From positions 1 to 64,000 of the forward strand of contig NZ_DLHL01000042.1 in assembly GCF_002483225.1 (NCBI RefSeq): DNA of 64,000 nucleotides. Direction: 5' to 3'. Under the pieces are notes generated by a model. It made no database searches, was not told the DNA's origin, and worked only from the letters and a program-made list of their open reading frames with translations. Below, piece after piece: positions 63,178 through 64,000 of the stretch (the stretch's first letter is position 1; each line of letters opens with the position of its first letter). Source of the stretch: Gemmatimonas sp. UBA7669 (GTDB lineage: Bacteria; Gemmatimonadota; Gemmatimonadetes; Gemmatimonadales; Gemmatimonadaceae). Made by a program: the position numbers and the translations under genes.

Positions 63178-63261
63178 GCCGAGAGATTACGACGCGGACA
63201 GGCGAAATGCGACTCTGGCCACGGGACTCGCGGCGGCCCGGTTCGTCCCCCAGTTTTCCGC

Positions 63262-64000
63262 ATGGACCGTCGCCATTTCGTTTCCGCCCTCGCCAGCGCG
63301 TCGGCGCTGCCCGCCCTGTCCGTGACCTACGCGCCGGACGCCGTGCGTCGCCTGATTGACGCCACGCAGGTGGCCGGTGATCGGCCGCTGCCGGACTTCT
63401 CCGGTCTGACCCGCGGACGCACCGCTGAAGCCCTCGCCGCCGATGAGGACTTCTGGGAGCCCATTCAGCGCGCCTTCGACGTCGATCGCACCTGGGTGAA
63501 TCTCAACAACGGGGGCTGTTCGCCGGCGCCGTCGCAGGTCATGGCCAAGCTGGAGCGCGACCTGCGCTTTTCGAACGAGCTGCCCGTGATTCACATGTGG
63601 CAGACGCTCGAGCCGCGCATCGAGGTGGTGCGCCGCGAGCTGGCGCAGGATTTCGGCTGTGATCCGGAAGAGATGGCCGTCACGCGCAACGCCTCCGAGT
63701 CGCTCATCACGCTGATCTACGGGCTCGATCTCAAACGCGGCGACGAGGTGCTGATCAGCAACCAGAACTACGGGCGCATGATCAACGCCTGGAAGCAGCG
63801 GGCCGCGCGTGAAGGCATCGTGATCAAGGAGATTTCGTTTCCGGTGCCGTGCACGGACCCGCAGCGCATCGTCGATGCCTTCGCGGCGGGCATCACACCG
63901 CGCACCCGTGTCATGGAGATCACGCACATCACCAACCTCACGGGACAGATTCTGCCGGTGAAGGAGTTGGTGACCATGGCCCGCGCACGCGGCGTGCAGA
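63262..64000 (+). CDS. Class V aminotransferase-family PLP enzyme with Tat-like signal (3' end outside window)
   Basis: The first 246 codons of a gene that continues past the window. The start ATG 63262 gives MDRRHFVSALASASALPAL, a twin-arginine-type signal (RRxF), so the product may be exported folded. The chain then resembles isopenicillin-N-epimerase/NifS-like class V aminotransferases: WVNLNNGGCSPAP, TRNASESL (cofactor phosphate region) and EITHITNLTGQILPVKEL. The Schiff-base lysine is expected downstream, beyond the window. Divergent from the lipoprotein hydrolase with an 84-bp gap. Confidence 0.85.
   Translation, partial: MDRRHFVSALASASALPALSVTYAPDAVRRLIDATQVAGDRPLPDFSGLTRGRTAEALAADEDFWEPIQRAFDVDRTWVNLNNGGCSPAPSQVMAKLERDLRFSNELPVIHMWQTLEPRIEVVRRELAQDFGCDPEEMAVTRNASESLITLIYGLDLKRGDEVLISNQNYGRMINAWKQRAAREGIVIKEISFPVPCTDPQRIVDAFAAGITPRTRVMEITHITNLTGQILPVKELVTMARARGVQ

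Overview
This is a GC-rich (roughly two-thirds G+C) bacterial chromosome segment, densely packed with genes on both strands. The gene repertoire best fits a member of Gemmatimonadota (Gemmatimonas-like). The clues are many secreted proteins of lineage-restricted type, a fused alpha/beta E1 ketoacid dehydrogenase, 2TM-containing serine/threonine kinases, DUF3857 and PorV/PorQ-like proteins, and TonB/FecR genes. This taxonomic call is an inference, since the window has no rRNA gene. I found no rRNA, tRNA, CRISPR array, prophage or transposase. Most genes are ordinary chromosomal ones.

Layout. 1-5.1 kb: end of an unrecognised gene, a lipoprotein esterase, a secreted DUF4412-type protein and a chemotaxis receptor. 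5.3-14.6 kb: fused E1 dehydrogenase, HIT protein, HNH nuclease, transglutaminase-like DUF3857 protein, zinc peptidase, creatininase-family amidohydrolase and glutamine-dependent NAD synthetase. 14.7-20.7 kb: class A penicillin-binding protein, the heme pair hemH-hemA and a MacB-type permease. 20.8-29.9 kb: Lon, two overlapping paralogous Ser/Thr kinases, a small TPR-like protein, an alpha/beta-hydrolase lacking its nucleophile, and a Spy-like protein. 30-43.8 kb: an unknown helical protein, a DEAD-box helicase, a repeat-bracketed pair of secreted proteins, a pseudopilin, phosphofructokinase, a secreted calcium-loop protein, an HrpA-like DExH helicase with an RGG tail, and a PAS-PAS-GGDEF-EAL enzyme. 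44-50.1 kb: TetR regulator plus ECF sigma factor, CGNR zinc-finger and coiled-coil proteins, a YjjX-type NTPase, tandem UspA, a thioesterase and IspH. 50.2-53.7 kb: a fadN-fadA-type beta-oxidation operon. 53.8-64 kb: acyltransferase, outer-membrane protein, lipoprotein, ECF sigma / FecR / TonB receptor locus, a large lipoprotein hydrolase and a partial class V aminotransferase.

What stands out. The most unusual signal is a family of intergenic repeats immediately after stop codons (about 5.1, 32.5 and 35.6 kb, with a possible distant relative at 19.3 kb). Each joins a long hairpin (arms near ACTCAAAGCTCACAGCT) to a second module centred on AACTGATCAGTT. The 32.5 and 35.6 kb copies bracket a two-gene cassette of unrecognised secreted proteins. 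Other notable signals are a perfect 14-bp palindrome inside the tetR promoter spacer, a human-type Cys motif for a [2Fe-2S] cluster in ferrochelatase, an in-frame 15-bp minisatellite in the TonB receptor, a tandemly duplicated thiolase 3' end, and two divergent genes whose start codons touch.
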